Shown here piece after piece: positions 10,614-20,049 of a DNA stretch of 64,000 nucleotides. The stretch lies in NCBI RefSeq assembly GCF_013409505.1, contig NZ_JACCBN010000001.1, positions 4,030,001 through 4,094,000 of the forward strand, written 5' to 3'. Under the pieces are notes generated by a model. That model searched no databases, was not told where the DNA came from, and saw nothing but the letters and a program-made list of their open reading frames with translations. This stretch comes from Actinomycetospora corticicola. Lineage in GTDB: Bacteria; Actinomycetota; Actinomycetes; Mycobacteriales; Pseudonocardiaceae. A program made the translations under genes and the position numbers. Numbering within the stretch: the first letter of the stretch is position 1; each line of letters begins with the position of its first letter.

Positions 10614-10954
10614 CGCCGCTCCTCCGTCCCGCTCGGGGTGTCGTCCCGGGTCTCCGTACGGGGCGGCGAGGTGCGGGGCGGCGAGGTGCGGGACGTCGAG
10701 GTGCGGCCGCGGCCCAGGAAGCGGGCGACCGTCGAGGAGCCGAGGAAACCGACGAGGCTCACCGCCACCACCGCCGGGAGCACGGTCGAGTCCCCGGTCG
10801 TCGCGGCGTGGATCATCAGGCCGCTCATGATGATCGCGACGATGGCGTCCAGGGAGACCATGCGGTCGAGCGCGGACGGGCCCAGGACGAACCGGACCGC
10901 GGCCACGAGCAGGGCCACCCCCACGAGGCCGAGCCCGATGGTCAGCAGCGTCAT
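10610..10954 (-). CDS. mrpF: Na+(K+)/H+ antiporter subunit F
   Basis: MrpF (114 aa) is a three-helix subunit of the Mrp complex. The conserved core FVLGPSALDRMVSLDAIVA is present at about 26-44. The last 30 residues form a Ser/Thr/Arg-rich cytoplasmic tail with the internal repeat RTSPPRTSPPR, encoded by a short near-tandem DNA repeat around 10666-10690. It starts at ATG 10954 and overlaps mrpE as ATGA. Confidence 0.9.
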   Translation of the reverse strand: MTLLTIGLGLVGVALLVAAVRFVLGPSALDRMVSLDAIVAIIMSGLMIHAATTGDSTVLPAVVAVSLVGFLGSSTVARFLGRGRTSTSRTSPPRTSPPRTETRDDTPSGTEERR

Positions 10955-11505
10955 GCCACGCCCTCCTCGTCGGGCTCCCGGGCGCGGTCGCCGCGGACGG
11001 CCGTGATGCCGGTGGCGAGCAGGTTCTTCTCCAGGACGTGGACCCGGGCGCGGAACGCCTCGACCTCGGAGTCGCTGTCGGCACCGAGGACGTGGGCCCA
11101 CAGGACCCCGCGCTCGGCGTCGGCGTCCACGACGACACTGCCCGGCACCAGCGACAGCGCCTCCACGAGGGCCGCCATCAACGCCTCGGACCGCTCCTCG
11201 AAGACCACCTCGATGACCGAGCTGCGGATCGGCGGCCCCGGGCGGACCGACTGCCACGCCACCTGCAGGCTCGACACCACGAGGTCCGCGGCGACCCGCA
11301 GGACGACCCGGGCGAGACCGAGCGGTCGCAGCCGGCCGTCGGAGGCGACCCCGGGCAGCGGGAACACCAGCACCACGAACAGGGCCACCGCGAGGCCGCC
11401 GAGCAGGTTGGCCCAGGAGAACGTGCCCCACAGCAGGATCCAGACCAGCGTGAGCCACACCAGGCGGAACAGCCGCGGCCCCGGCCGGCCGAACCGCGCC
11501 CTCAC
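10951..11505 (-). CDS. mrpE: Na+(K+)/H+ antiporter subunit E
   Basis: MrpE (184 aa) has an N-terminal pair of membrane helices and a soluble C-terminal part with ALSLVPGSVVVDAD, typical of the family. GTG 11505 overlaps the mrpD stop as GTGA, which fixes the start; the frame stays open upstream but is antisense-like there. Confidence 0.9.
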   Translation of the reverse strand: MRARFGRPGPRLFRLVWLTLVWILLWGTFSWANLLGGLAVALFVVLVFPLPGVASDGRLRPLGLARVVLRVAADLVVSSLQVAWQSVRPGPPIRSSVIEVVFEERSEALMAALVEALSLVPGSVVVDADAERGVLWAHVLGADSDSEVEAFRARVHVLEKNLLATGITAVRGDRAREPDEEGVA

Positions 11506-13298
11506 CGGGCGACCCGGTCGTCGGTGGCCTGGGCGAACACCGCGGAGACGTACGGCGTGCGGGCGGTGAGATCGGCGGCGGCGCGGTCGGTCAGGGCGTA
11601 CAGCGGACCCGCGAAGACCGTCAGCGATACGCCGACCGCGACCAGCCCCGCCGTCGCGGCGGTCATCACCCGCGGCAGGCGCACCGACTCCTGCCGGTCC
11701 TCGCGGTCGGAGACGCCCGCACCGAGGAAGGCCCCGGAGTAGGAGGTCGACGGCCGGGACGAGCCCGCGTACGCCTCGCCCGCGCGGCCCGCCCCGATCA
11801 GCACCGGGAACCGCTCGTCCATCCCGTCGCGCAGGGTCTCGGGGTCGACCGGTTCGTCCTCGGGGTCCAGGTGGTCCTCGGGGTCGTCGCCGTCGTCGGC
11901 GGGCTCGAACGCGTCGTCGTCGTCCCCGTCGGCGTCGTCGGGGTGCTCGGCCGGCAGCTGCTCGACCGGGCGCCAGAACGCCAGCACCCACACCTTCGCC
12001 ATCGCGTACAGCGTGAGGAGGCTGGTGAGCACCGAGCCCACCACGAGCAGCCACGCGAGGACCGAGCCGTCCTGCACACCCGCCTCGATCAGGCCGAGCT
12101 TGCCGACGAAGCCGGACAGCGGCGGGATGCCGCCGAGGTTGATCGCCGGCACGAAGTACAGGACGGCGAGCAACGGACTGGCGGCGGCGAGCCCGGCCAG
12201 CCGGGTGGTAGAGGTCGAGCCGCCGAGCCGCTCGATCAGTCCCGCGACGCAGAACAGGGTCGCCTGCACCGTGATGTGGTGGACGACGTAGAAGATCGCC
12301 GCGCCGACGCCCGCGGGGGTCGTCAACGCCACCCCGAAGATCATGTAGCCGATGTGGCTGACCAGGGTGAACGACAGGACCCGTTTGATGTCGTCCTGCG
12401 CGATGGCCCCGAGCGCCCCGATGACCATCGTCGCGAGCGCCGCCACCAGCAGGATGTCGTCGGCGATCGAGTCGCCGGGGAAGAGCAGCGTCTCGGTGCG
12501 GATGATCGAGTAGACGCCGACCTTGGTGAGCAGGCCCGCGAACACCGCGGTGACCGGCGCCGCCGCCGTCGGATAGGAGTCGGGCAGCCACGCCGACAGC
12601 GGGAACACGGCGGCCTTGATGCCGAACGCGGTGAGCAGCACCAGGTGGATGGTGAGCTGCGTGCCCGCCGGGACGCCCTCCATCCGCACCGAGATCTGCG
12701 CGAGGTTCAGCGTGCCCACCGCCGCGTAGACCAGGGCGATCCCGGCCAGGAAGACCAGCGAGGAGACCACGTTGACCACGACGTAGGTCAGGCCCGCCCG
12801 GATGCGCGAGCGCGTGCCGCCGAGGGTCAGCAGCACGTAGCTGGCCATGAGGAGGACCTCGAAGCCGACGTACAGGTTGAACAGGTCGCCGGAGAGGAAC
12901 GCGTTGGCGACGCCGGCCGCGAGGACCAGGTAGGTCGGATGGAAGATCGACACCGGGGTGCGGGAGTCGTCGTTCGCAGTGCCCTGGCCGATGGCGTAGA
13001 GGAAGACCAGCAGCGTCACCGTCATCGACGTCAGCAGCATGATCGTCGAGAGCTGGTCGGCGACCAGGGTGATGCCGAGCGGGGCGGGCCAGGAGCCGAC
13101 CGTGACCACCCGGGGCCGCTCCGCCGCTCCGGCCACCAGCACGGCGGAGATCGCGACGACCGCGACGAGCACCGAGACCGACACCGCGCGCTGCAGGTTG
13201 GGGCGGCCCGCGAGGACGAGGGCGAGCCCGGCGCCGAGCAGCGGCAGCAGCACCGGCAGCGGCATCAGGCTCTCGATGACGGTGGGTGCCGGGTTCAC
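11502..13298 (-). CDS. mrpD: Na+(K+)/H+ antiporter subunit D, with an acidic insert
   Basis: MrpD (598 aa) is a proton-pumping-type subunit homologous to NuoL/M/N. Family motifs include SGDLFNLYVGFEVLLMASYV and KAAVFPLSAWLPDSYPTAAA with the key Lys. It is longer than the usual roughly 500 residues because of an Asp/Glu-rich insert at about 449-495, predicted to lie in a loop before the last membrane segment. GTG 13298 overlaps mrpC as GTGA. Together with mrpA it should form the ion-translocating core. Confidence 0.93.
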   Translation of the reverse strand: MNPAPTVIESLMPLPVLLPLLGAGLALVLAGRPNLQRAVSVSVLVAVVAISAVLVAGAAERPRVVTVGSWPAPLGITLVADQLSTIMLLTSMTVTLLVFLYAIGQGTANDDSRTPVSIFHPTYLVLAAGVANAFLSGDLFNLYVGFEVLLMASYVLLTLGGTRSRIRAGLTYVVVNVVSSLVFLAGIALVYAAVGTLNLAQISVRMEGVPAGTQLTIHLVLLTAFGIKAAVFPLSAWLPDSYPTAAAPVTAVFAGLLTKVGVYSIIRTETLLFPGDSIADDILLVAALATMVIGALGAIAQDDIKRVLSFTLVSHIGYMIFGVALTTPAGVGAAIFYVVHHITVQATLFCVAGLIERLGGSTSTTRLAGLAAASPLLAVLYFVPAINLGGIPPLSGFVGKLGLIEAGVQDGSVLAWLLVVGSVLTSLLTLYAMAKVWVLAFWRPVEQLPAEHPDDADGDDDDAFEPADDGDDPEDHLDPEDEPVDPETLRDGMDERFPVLIGAGRAGEAYAGSSRPSTSYSGAFLGAGVSDREDRQESVRLPRVMTAATAGLVAVGVSLTVFAGPLYALTDRAAADLTARTPYVSAVFAQATDDRVAR

Positions 13299-13780
13299 GT
13301 CCCGCCCCCCGTCGCCGCGGCGGGCGCCGCCTGCTCGGCCCGCGCGGCGCGCTCGTCGTCGGTGTCCGAGGTCGACTCGCACCCGGTCGTGTCGAACTCG
13401 TCCTCGTCGATCTGCTCGTCGCGCTCGAGGCGACGGCGGACCGAGCGGTCCTCGGCGTCCACGGCGAGGTCGTCCTCGCGGTCGAGCGTCCAGGTCCGGT
13501 GGATGATCGAGAGCAGGAAGGCGGCCACCCCCAGGGTGATGACGATGGCGGTGAGCACGAGGGCCTGCACCAGGGCGTCGCTCATCCCGGCCTCGGGGCT
13601 GCGCCCCACGAACGCCGGGGTGCCGAACGGGCCGCCCGACGAGATCACCAGCAGGTTGGTCGCGTTGCCGAGGACCAGCACGCCGAGCAGCACGCGGGTG
13701 AGGCTGCGGTCGAGCAGCAGGTAGATCCCCGCGCTGTAGAGCAGCGCGATGAGCACCAGCATCACGAGGGACATGCTCAC
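13295..13780 (-). CDS. mrpC: Na+(K+)/H+ antiporter subunit C
   Basis: MrpC (161 aa) is NuoK-like, with three membrane helices and the conserved LVLGNATNLLVISSGG and DALVQALVLTAIVI segments. A charged tail of about 60 residues follows the membrane domain (for example ERDEQIDEDEFD), longer than in standard MrpC of about 110 residues. GTG 13780 overlaps mrpA as GTGA; ATG 13774 is an alternative. Confidence 0.92.
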   Translation of the reverse strand: MSMSLVMLVLIALLYSAGIYLLLDRSLTRVLLGVLVLGNATNLLVISSGGPFGTPAFVGRSPEAGMSDALVQALVLTAIVITLGVAAFLLSIIHRTWTLDREDDLAVDAEDRSVRRRLERDEQIDEDEFDTTGCESTSDTDDERAARAEQAAPAAATGGGT

Positions 13781-16692
13781 GAACCGACCTCCGTCCGTTC
13801 CGGGGCGACCACCGCGGCGCTGGGGTCGGTGCGACGGTCGAGCTCGGCGCCGAGGCTGCGCAGGATGTCGAGCACGAGCCCGACGACGATCAGGTAGACG
13901 CCGATGTCGAACACCAGCGACGTCACGAACTTGACGGTGCCGAGCACCGGGAGGGTGACCTCGAGGACGGCGGTCTGCAGCACCTCGCCGCCGAGGACGA
14001 GCCCGCCGACGCCGCTCAGGCCGGCCAGGAGCAGTCCGGCCCCGAGCAGGGTGCCTGCTTCGACCGGGGCCGCCTCCCCCAGCTCGTAGCGGCCGCCCGC
14101 CACGTAGCGCACCACCAGGGCCAGTCCCGCGAGCAGGCCGCCCGCGAAGCCGCCGCCGGGCGCGTTGTGCCCGGCGAAGAGGAAGTAGATCGAGAGCACC
14201 ATGATCGTCGGGAAGACGAGCCGGGTGACCACCTCGAGCAGCAGGCTGCGCTCGGTGGGCTCCGGTCCGGGGCGGGACCGCCGGGCGAGCCGCTCGAGCG
14301 TGGGTCCGCGCAGCCAGCCGAAACCGCCGCCCGGGGCGGGGTCGACCGTCGTCCGGCGTCGGCGGCGCCGCGACCCGCCGGGCGGCAGACCGGTGCGGCG
14401 GTTGAGGAAGACGAGGCTCGCCACGCCGGTGGCGGCGGCGAGCAGCACCGAGAGCTCGCCGATCGTGTCCCAGGCGCGGATGTCGACCAGGGTCACGTTG
14501 ACGACGTTCTGGCCCTCGCCGAAGGCGTAGGCCTGCGACGGGAACGCGAGCGACACGGCGGGCTGGGTCCGCGCCCCGAGCGCGGTGGCACCGAGCAGGG
14601 CGACCAGGACACCGACGGGCAGCGCGACGGCGAGCCGCGCCAGCCGGCGGCGCCCGCTGTGGTGCTCGGTGATGTCGGCCGGCAATCGCCGCAGCACGAG
14701 GACGACCACCACCAGGGTCATCGTCTCGACGAGGGCCTGGGTGAGCGCGACGTCGGGCGCCCCCGCGAGCGCGAAGATGACCGCGACGCCGTAGCCGAGT
14801 CCGCCCACGAGCAGGACGGCGGCGATGCGGCGGCGGGCGCGCGCCGCGGCGACGGTCGACACCACCGCCAGGACGGCCATCACCACCTGCCCGGGCGAGT
14901 CGGCGACGCGGTCGACGCGGATGTCGCCGAGGGCCCCGGAGAGCACGAGGACGAGCCCCGGGCCGAGGAGCAGCACCCCGAGGATCGTGCAGAGCACCAC
15001 CGGCAGCGATCCGCGCTGGGTCCGCACCGTGACCCGCAGGGCGACCTTCTCCAGCGCGTGGACCAGGGCGCGCCAGGTGACCTCGGAGCGGATCGCGTCG
15101 AGCGGACGGAACGTCGCGAGCCGGTCCGCGATCCGGGGGACCGCGAGCACCATGCCGAGCACGATCGCGAGCACCGAGAGCCCGAACGCGAGCGTGAGGC
15201 CGGGCCAGAGCTTGAGCTCCAGGGGCGTGGGATAGCTGGCGGCGAGGCCGTCGGCGTACGCGGTGAGCAGCGGGGTGAAGCCGCCGAGCACGAAGCCCGC
15301 GACGAGCGAGGCGAGGCCCAGGACGGCGGGCGCGGCCAGGAACAGCGCGCCGGGCCGGATCCACTCGGTGCGGGCGGCGGTCGTGGTGAACACGCCGGTG
15401 AAGGCCCCGAGGACGAAGCGGGAGCTGTAGGCGACGGTGAGCACCGAGCCGAGGACCACCAGCGCGAGCACGACGGACGCCCACGACCCGTAGGCCCGGT
15501 GGAGGAACGCCTCGAACGCGCCCTCCTTCGTCACGAAGCCGAACAGCGGTGGCATGCCCGCCATGGACGCCGCGGCGAGCGTGCCGACCACCGCGAGGAC
15601 CGGCGCGCGGCGGGCGAGGCCGGAGAGCTCGCGGAGGTCCCGGGTGCCGGCGCACCGGTCGATGACGCCGACGGTGAGGAACAGCGCGGACTTGAACAGC
15701 GCGTGGGCCAGGACGAGCGCGACGGCGGCGAGCGCGGCGTCGCGGGTGCCGGCCCCGGCGAGCAGGAGGATGAACCCGAGCTGGGACACCGTGCCGTGCG
15801 CGAGCAGCAGCTTGAGATCGGTCTGGCGGGCGGCGACGATCCCGCCCAGCAGCATCGTGACGCCCGCCGCGATCGCGATGACGGGCCGCCAGCCGGGGTC
15901 GGCCGCGAAGCCCGGGGCGAGGCGCAGCACGAGGTAGACGCCGGCCTTGACCATCGCCGCGGCGTGCAGGAAGGCGCTGACCGGCGTGGGCGCGGCCATC
16001 GCCGACGGGAGCCAGAAGTGGAAGGGGACGAGCGCCGACTTCGACAGGGCGCCGACGAGCACGCACACCACGCCCGCCGTCACCGCCGCGCCGCCCAGCG
16101 ACGGGCCCGCCGCCACGATCGCGGAGAGCCGGTAGGTGCCCGCGGCCTCGGCGAGGATCACCAGCCCGACGAGCATGGTCAGGCCGCCGGCCGCGGTGAC
16201 CGTCAGCGCCTGCATCGCCGCCGCGCGGCTCGCCCGCTTGTGGGCGTCGTGTCCCACGAGCAGGAACGAGAAGATCGTCGTCAGTTCCCAGCAGACGTAG
16301 AGCACGACGACGTCGTCGGCCCAGACCAGTGCCAGCATCGCGGCGGCGAAGGCGAGCAGCACCCCGGCGAAGCGGGGCAGCCCGCCCGACGAGGGCGTGA
16401 AGTAGCGGGCGCAGTAGAGGACGACCAGGGCGCCGACCCCGGTGACGAGCAGGGAGAGCAGCGCCGAGAGCGGGTCGAGCCGCACGGCCACGTCGACGCC
16501 GAGGGCCGGGATCCAGGTGAAGCCCTCCACGACCGGACGCCCTGCGAGCACCGCCGGCAGCTGCGTGAGGATCCAGGCGAACGCGGCGGCGGGGACGAGG
16601 GCCAGCCCGACGAAGGCGGTGCGCCCGAGCGCCCGGACGACGAGGGGGGCGACGAGCGCGGCCACGGCCTGCACCGCCAGCAGGACCAGCAC
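13777..16692 (-). CDS. mrpA: Na+(K+)/H+ antiporter subunit A fused to MrpB
   Basis: This 971-aa protein combines the NuoL-like MrpA (residues 1 to about 760) with a C-terminal MrpB domain that begins around LLEVVTRLVFPTIMVLSIYF and contains FAGHNAPGGGFAGG. The antiporter motif with HDAHKRASRAAAMQA and the proton-channel segment LPSAMAAPTPVSAFLHAAAM are visible. GTG 16692 is the first possible start because TAG precedes it directly in frame; a GGGGG tract lies 7 bp upstream. It is the first gene of mrpA(B)CDEFG. The operon should regulate internal pH and Na+, coupled to the respiratory proton gradient. Confidence 0.93.
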   Translation of the reverse strand: MLVLLAVQAVAALVAPLVVRALGRTAFVGLALVPAAAFAWILTQLPAVLAGRPVVEGFTWIPALGVDVAVRLDPLSALLSLLVTGVGALVVLYCARYFTPSSGGLPRFAGVLLAFAAAMLALVWADDVVVLYVCWELTTIFSFLLVGHDAHKRASRAAAMQALTVTAAGGLTMLVGLVILAEAAGTYRLSAIVAAGPSLGGAAVTAGVVCVLVGALSKSALVPFHFWLPSAMAAPTPVSAFLHAAAMVKAGVYLVLRLAPGFAADPGWRPVIAIAAGVTMLLGGIVAARQTDLKLLLAHGTVSQLGFILLLAGAGTRDAALAAVALVLAHALFKSALFLTVGVIDRCAGTRDLRELSGLARRAPVLAVVGTLAAASMAGMPPLFGFVTKEGAFEAFLHRAYGSWASVVLALVVLGSVLTVAYSSRFVLGAFTGVFTTTAARTEWIRPGALFLAAPAVLGLASLVAGFVLGGFTPLLTAYADGLAASYPTPLELKLWPGLTLAFGLSVLAIVLGMVLAVPRIADRLATFRPLDAIRSEVTWRALVHALEKVALRVTVRTQRGSLPVVLCTILGVLLLGPGLVLVLSGALGDIRVDRVADSPGQVVMAVLAVVSTVAAARARRRIAAVLLVGGLGYGVAVIFALAGAPDVALTQALVETMTLVVVVLVLRRLPADITEHHSGRRRLARLAVALPVGVLVALLGATALGARTQPAVSLAFPSQAYAFGEGQNVVNVTLVDIRAWDTIGELSVLLAAATGVASLVFLNRRTGLPPGGSRRRRRRTTVDPAPGGGFGWLRGPTLERLARRSRPGPEPTERSLLLEVVTRLVFPTIMVLSIYFLFAGHNAPGGGFAGGLLAGLALVVRYVAGGRYELGEAAPVEAGTLLGAGLLLAGLSGVGGLVLGGEVLQTAVLEVTLPVLGTVKFVTSLVFDIGVYLIVVGLVLDILRSLGAELDRRTDPSAAVVAPERTEVGS

Positions 16693-16771
16693 CTATCGAC
16701 CCCCAGCTCCACCGCGTCGTCACCCGTCGTCGGGAACCAGCCTACCGACCGACGCCCGTCCGACCCGGTCG

Positions 16772-18487
16772 TCAGCCGAGGGCGACGTCACCCGGAATGT
16801 CCGGTTCGCCGATCGCGGCGCGGGCCGCGTCCCGACGGCGGTCGGCGTCGGCCCGCCGCGTCGAGCGCTCGACGGCGACCTCGACGACCCGGACGCCGGG
16901 CCGTCCGCCGGGCGCGAGTGCCTCGGCCAGCGCGGCGTCGTCGCCGGCGCACACCGTGCGGTGGGCGACGCCGTGCGCCCGGCACAACGCCTGCAGATCC
17001 GTGCCGTGCGGCGTGCCGAACACGCGCTCGAACGCGGCGGCGTGCGCCGGGGCGCCCTGCTCGAGCGTGGCGAACACGCTGCCGCCGTCGTCGTTCGCGA
17101 CGACGATCGTGAGCTCCGGGCGGGGTTCGTCGGGACCGACGAGCAGGCCCCCGGAGTCGTGCAGGAAGGTCAGGTCCCCGAGCAGCGCGTAGGCGGGACG
17201 ACCGTCGGCGAGCGCGGCGCCGGTGGCGAAGGACACGGCACCGTCGATCCCCGACACCCCGCGGGCGGAGAGCAGCGTCAGGTCCGCCCGCGGGACGGCG
17301 GCGAGCGCGACGTCGCGGACGGGGCTCGACGAGCCGACCACGAACAGCGCGCCGGCCGGCAGGGTGCGCACGACCGCGGCCGCGAGACCGGCCGCGGACC
17401 CGGCGTCGGGACCGGTCACCCGAGCCACCCGCGCGTCCGCCGCGCGGACGGTCTCGCCCCAGGCGACGTCGACGCCCCAGTCCGCGGGCGGTGGCAGCGC
17501 GCCGACCCGGGACGCCGAGGAGGCGACGTCGGTCCAGCCCGGGCGGGCCCCCGTCTCCCCGGCCGACGGGACCACGACCACCTCGACCCGCGGGTCGGAC
17601 AGCAGCCGCGACACCGGCCGGTGCAGCGTCGGCCGCCCCACGACGACGGCGCGGGCGGGCAGCAGGTCCGGGCGCGTGCCGTCGAGGGCCGACTCCAGCA
17701 GCTGCGTCCCTGCCCGGAGCGAGCGGCCCCACAGCGGCGAGGTCGGTTCCGCGATCACCGGGACGCCGTCGGGCAGGCCGTCCGGGGCCTCGGCGCCGTG
17801 CCCGGCCACGACGATCGTCGGGACGGCCGCGGAGAGGTCCAGCGGTGCCACCTGCGGCACCCGGGCGGCGACAGCGGTCCACGGGGCGCCGTCCGCCCGG
17901 CCCCGGGCCCAGTCCGGGAGGTCGTCCTCCGGCCCGTCGTCGACCAGGGGTTCCCGCAGGGGCAGGTCGAGCTGGACCGGGCCGGGGTCCGCGGTGGTGG
18001 TGCCGCGCGCCCGGTCGAGCACCCGGCACACCGCGGCCCGCCACCCGGCCGCCGCCCGCGGTCGCTCCTCGGCGAGGGGCAGGACGACGGCCGCGCGGAC
18101 CGCGCCGCCGAACAGCCCGGCCTGGTCGATCGTCTGGTTCGCGCCGGTCCCGACGAGCTCGAGCGGCCGGTCGGCGCTCGCCACCACGAGCGGAATTCCC
18201 GCGTGGGAGGCCTCGAGCACCGCGGGGTGGAGGTTCGCGACGGCCGTCCCCGACGTCACGACGACGGGCACGGGGCGGCGGGAGCGTGCGGCGAGGCCGA
18301 CCGCGAGGAAGCCCGCCGAGCGCTCGTCGATCCGGACGTGCAGGCGCACGCGCCCGGCGGCGTCCGCGGCGTGGAGGGCGAGCAGCAGCGGGGCGTTGCG
18401 TGAGCCCGGGCACGCCACGACCTCGCGGACCCCGCCCCGGACCCACTCGTCGACGACGACGCGGGCCTGCATCGTCGACGGGGTCAC
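16772..18487 (-). CDS. menD: 2-Succinyl-5-enolpyruvyl-6-hydroxy-3-cyclohexene-1-carboxylate synthase
   Basis: MenD (571 aa) is a thiamine-diphosphate enzyme that joins 2-oxoglutarate to isochorismate in menaquinone synthesis. The N-terminus PSTMQARVVVDEWVRGGV and the segment VVACPGSRNAPLLLAL are diagnostic. A ThDP-binding stretch runs from SARGVSGIDGAVSFATG to LLGDLTFLHD. GTG 18487 is chosen by similarity to known MenD N-termini; the frame stays open further upstream. It lies 79 bp upstream of the mrp operon on the same strand. Confidence 0.93.
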   Translation of the reverse strand: MTPSTMQARVVVDEWVRGGVREVVACPGSRNAPLLLALHAADAAGRVRLHVRIDERSAGFLAVGLAARSRRPVPVVVTSGTAVANLHPAVLEASHAGIPLVVASADRPLELVGTGANQTIDQAGLFGGAVRAAVVLPLAEERPRAAAGWRAAVCRVLDRARGTTTADPGPVQLDLPLREPLVDDGPEDDLPDWARGRADGAPWTAVAARVPQVAPLDLSAAVPTIVVAGHGAEAPDGLPDGVPVIAEPTSPLWGRSLRAGTQLLESALDGTRPDLLPARAVVVGRPTLHRPVSRLLSDPRVEVVVVPSAGETGARPGWTDVASSASRVGALPPPADWGVDVAWGETVRAADARVARVTGPDAGSAAGLAAAVVRTLPAGALFVVGSSSPVRDVALAAVPRADLTLLSARGVSGIDGAVSFATGAALADGRPAYALLGDLTFLHDSGGLLVGPDEPRPELTIVVANDDGGSVFATLEQGAPAHAAAFERVFGTPHGTDLQALCRAHGVAHRTVCAGDDAALAEALAPGGRPGVRVVEVAVERSTRRADADRRRDAARAAIGEPDIPGDVALG

Positions 18488-18708
18488 GACCGGCGAGGGT
18501 ATCCAGGGCGCGCGCTCCCGGCCGTGCGAGCGCGACGGACGCGGCGCAGGACACCCACATCCGCCCCGTCCGTGCCCGTCCGGGCCCCGGACGACGGGCG
18601 CGTCCGGTTCGCAGCGTGGCCCGCGCCCCGGGCGGATGACGCCCGAGGGGGTGGAGCCGGGCGCGTCCTGCCCGGGGCGGCCACCCGCCGCGGGGTGCAC
18701 TGCGGGAC

Positions 18709-20013
18709 ATGCGCTCCCCCCGGTCCGCGGACGACGGTCCGACCCCGCGGCGGCCGGTCCCCCGACGGCGGCGGCTCCTCCTGCCCGCCCTGCTGACGAG
18801 CGGGGTCCTGCTGCTCGCCGGGGCGATCGCGGCGATCGGGGCCCCGCCGCCCACCCCCGGGGTGACCTCGCCCGGGGTCGACGCGCAGACCTGGCGTCCG
18901 GAACTCGCCGGCGACGCGGTGGGCGTGCAGGTGGCCGACGGCTCCGCCCGGCTCGCGTCCCCGCGGGCGGCGCAGCGGCCCGGCAGCCTGCGCGGCGCCT
19001 CCCGGCAGGGCTTCCTCGATCTCGGGACGCACACCTTCGCGCGGCCGGTGGACCGGTTCGTGGTGCCGGTGACGGCGGACGCCCCGGCGGGCACCGCGGT
19101 GGACGTCGACGTGCGCGGCCGGGACGAGGCCGGCCGGTGGAGCGAGTGGACCCCGGCGGAGCCGGGGGATCCCGCCGTCCTGCCCGCTCCGACGCGGACG
19201 GTGGCGCTGCGGCTCACCCTGGCCGCGCCGCCCGGCGGCTCGACGCCCACGGTCCGCGCCGTCACCGTGCGCGCGGACCGGGTGGCCGCCGGATCGCGGG
19301 CGCTGTCCCCGCGCGCCTCCTACCGGGTGTTCGCCACCCGGGAGGGCCTCGTCGGCGGCACCACCGCGAACGGCCACGTCATCGCCGAGGACGACCAGTT
19401 CGTCGCGCTGCCCTCGCGCCGGGCGCTCGACGTCGACGGCAAGGGCGACTACACCGTGCGGGTCTGCACCGCGGCGGGTCGCTGCGCGACCGTGCCGGTG
19501 TGGGACGTGGGCCCGTGGAACACCGACGACGACTACTGGAACGCCGCCCCGCCCCGGCAGAACTGGGGCGACCTGGCGCAGGGCACCCCGCAGGCGCAGG
19601 CCGCCTACACCGACCGGTACCACGGCGGGGCGGACGGCTTCGGGCGACAGGTGAAGAACCCGGCCGGCATCGACCTCGGCGACGGGGTGTTCCACGCGCT
19701 CGGGATGCAGGACAACGGGTGGGTGACCGTCGACTACCTCTGGACCGGGCGCTCCGGCGAGGCCCCCGCCGACGTGCACCTCGCGACGGCGGACAGCCCC
19801 GCGGCCCCGATCACGGTGCGGTCGGCGCCGACCGCGGGCGCGGTCGACGAGGGCGTGGTGGGCCACGGCGCGGTGGTCGACGTCCAGTGCCGGACGACGG
19901 GCGACGCGGTCTCCGGCAGCCGGGGCGCGAGCGCGGAGTGGCTGCGCATCGCGGCCGACCGCTACGTGCCCGCCGCCTTCCTGACGACGGGGACGCCGGC
20001 CCCCGCCTGCTGA
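18709..20013 (+). CDS. Secreted protein with a C-terminal SH3-like domain
   Basis: This 434-aa protein starts with an Arg-rich N-terminus and a hydrophobic segment (about residues 24-42) that acts as signal peptide or anchor. The middle is beta-rich, followed by a conserved actinobacterial region containing VWDVGPWNTDDDYWN and NPAGIDLGDGVFHALG. The last 50 or so residues (VVDVQCRTTGDAV...) resemble a bacterial SH3 domain, which suggests cell-wall binding. No catalytic motif was recognised. It is divergent from menD and 36 bp before menA. Confidence 0.75.
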   Translation: MRSPRSADDGPTPRRPVPRRRRLLLPALLTSGVLLLAGAIAAIGAPPPTPGVTSPGVDAQTWRPELAGDAVGVQVADGSARLASPRAAQRPGSLRGASRQGFLDLGTHTFARPVDRFVVPVTADAPAGTAVDVDVRGRDEAGRWSEWTPAEPGDPAVLPAPTRTVALRLTLAAPPGGSTPTVRAVTVRADRVAAGSRALSPRASYRVFATREGLVGGTTANGHVIAEDDQFVALPSRRALDVDGKGDYTVRVCTAAGRCATVPVWDVGPWNTDDDYWNAAPPRQNWGDLAQGTPQAQAAYTDRYHGGADGFGRQVKNPAGIDLGDGVFHALGMQDNGWVTVDYLWTGRSGEAPADVHLATADSPAAPITVRSAPTAGAVDEGVVGHGAVVDVQCRTTGDAVSGSRGASAEWLRIAADRYVPAAFLTTGTPAPAC

Positions 20014-20049
20014 GATCGACTTCCCTGCCGGCCTGACTACAGTCGCGCC

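Noticed and set aside
16693-16723. Upstream extension of mrpA
   Set aside because: TAG lies directly before GTG 16692 in frame, so no earlier start is possible.
14167-17112. A 981-codon plus-strand open frame antisense to mrpA and menD
   Set aside because: Composition is Arg/Gly/Glu/His-rich with no domain, and it shadows well-supported genes; long antisense frames are expected at this GC content.
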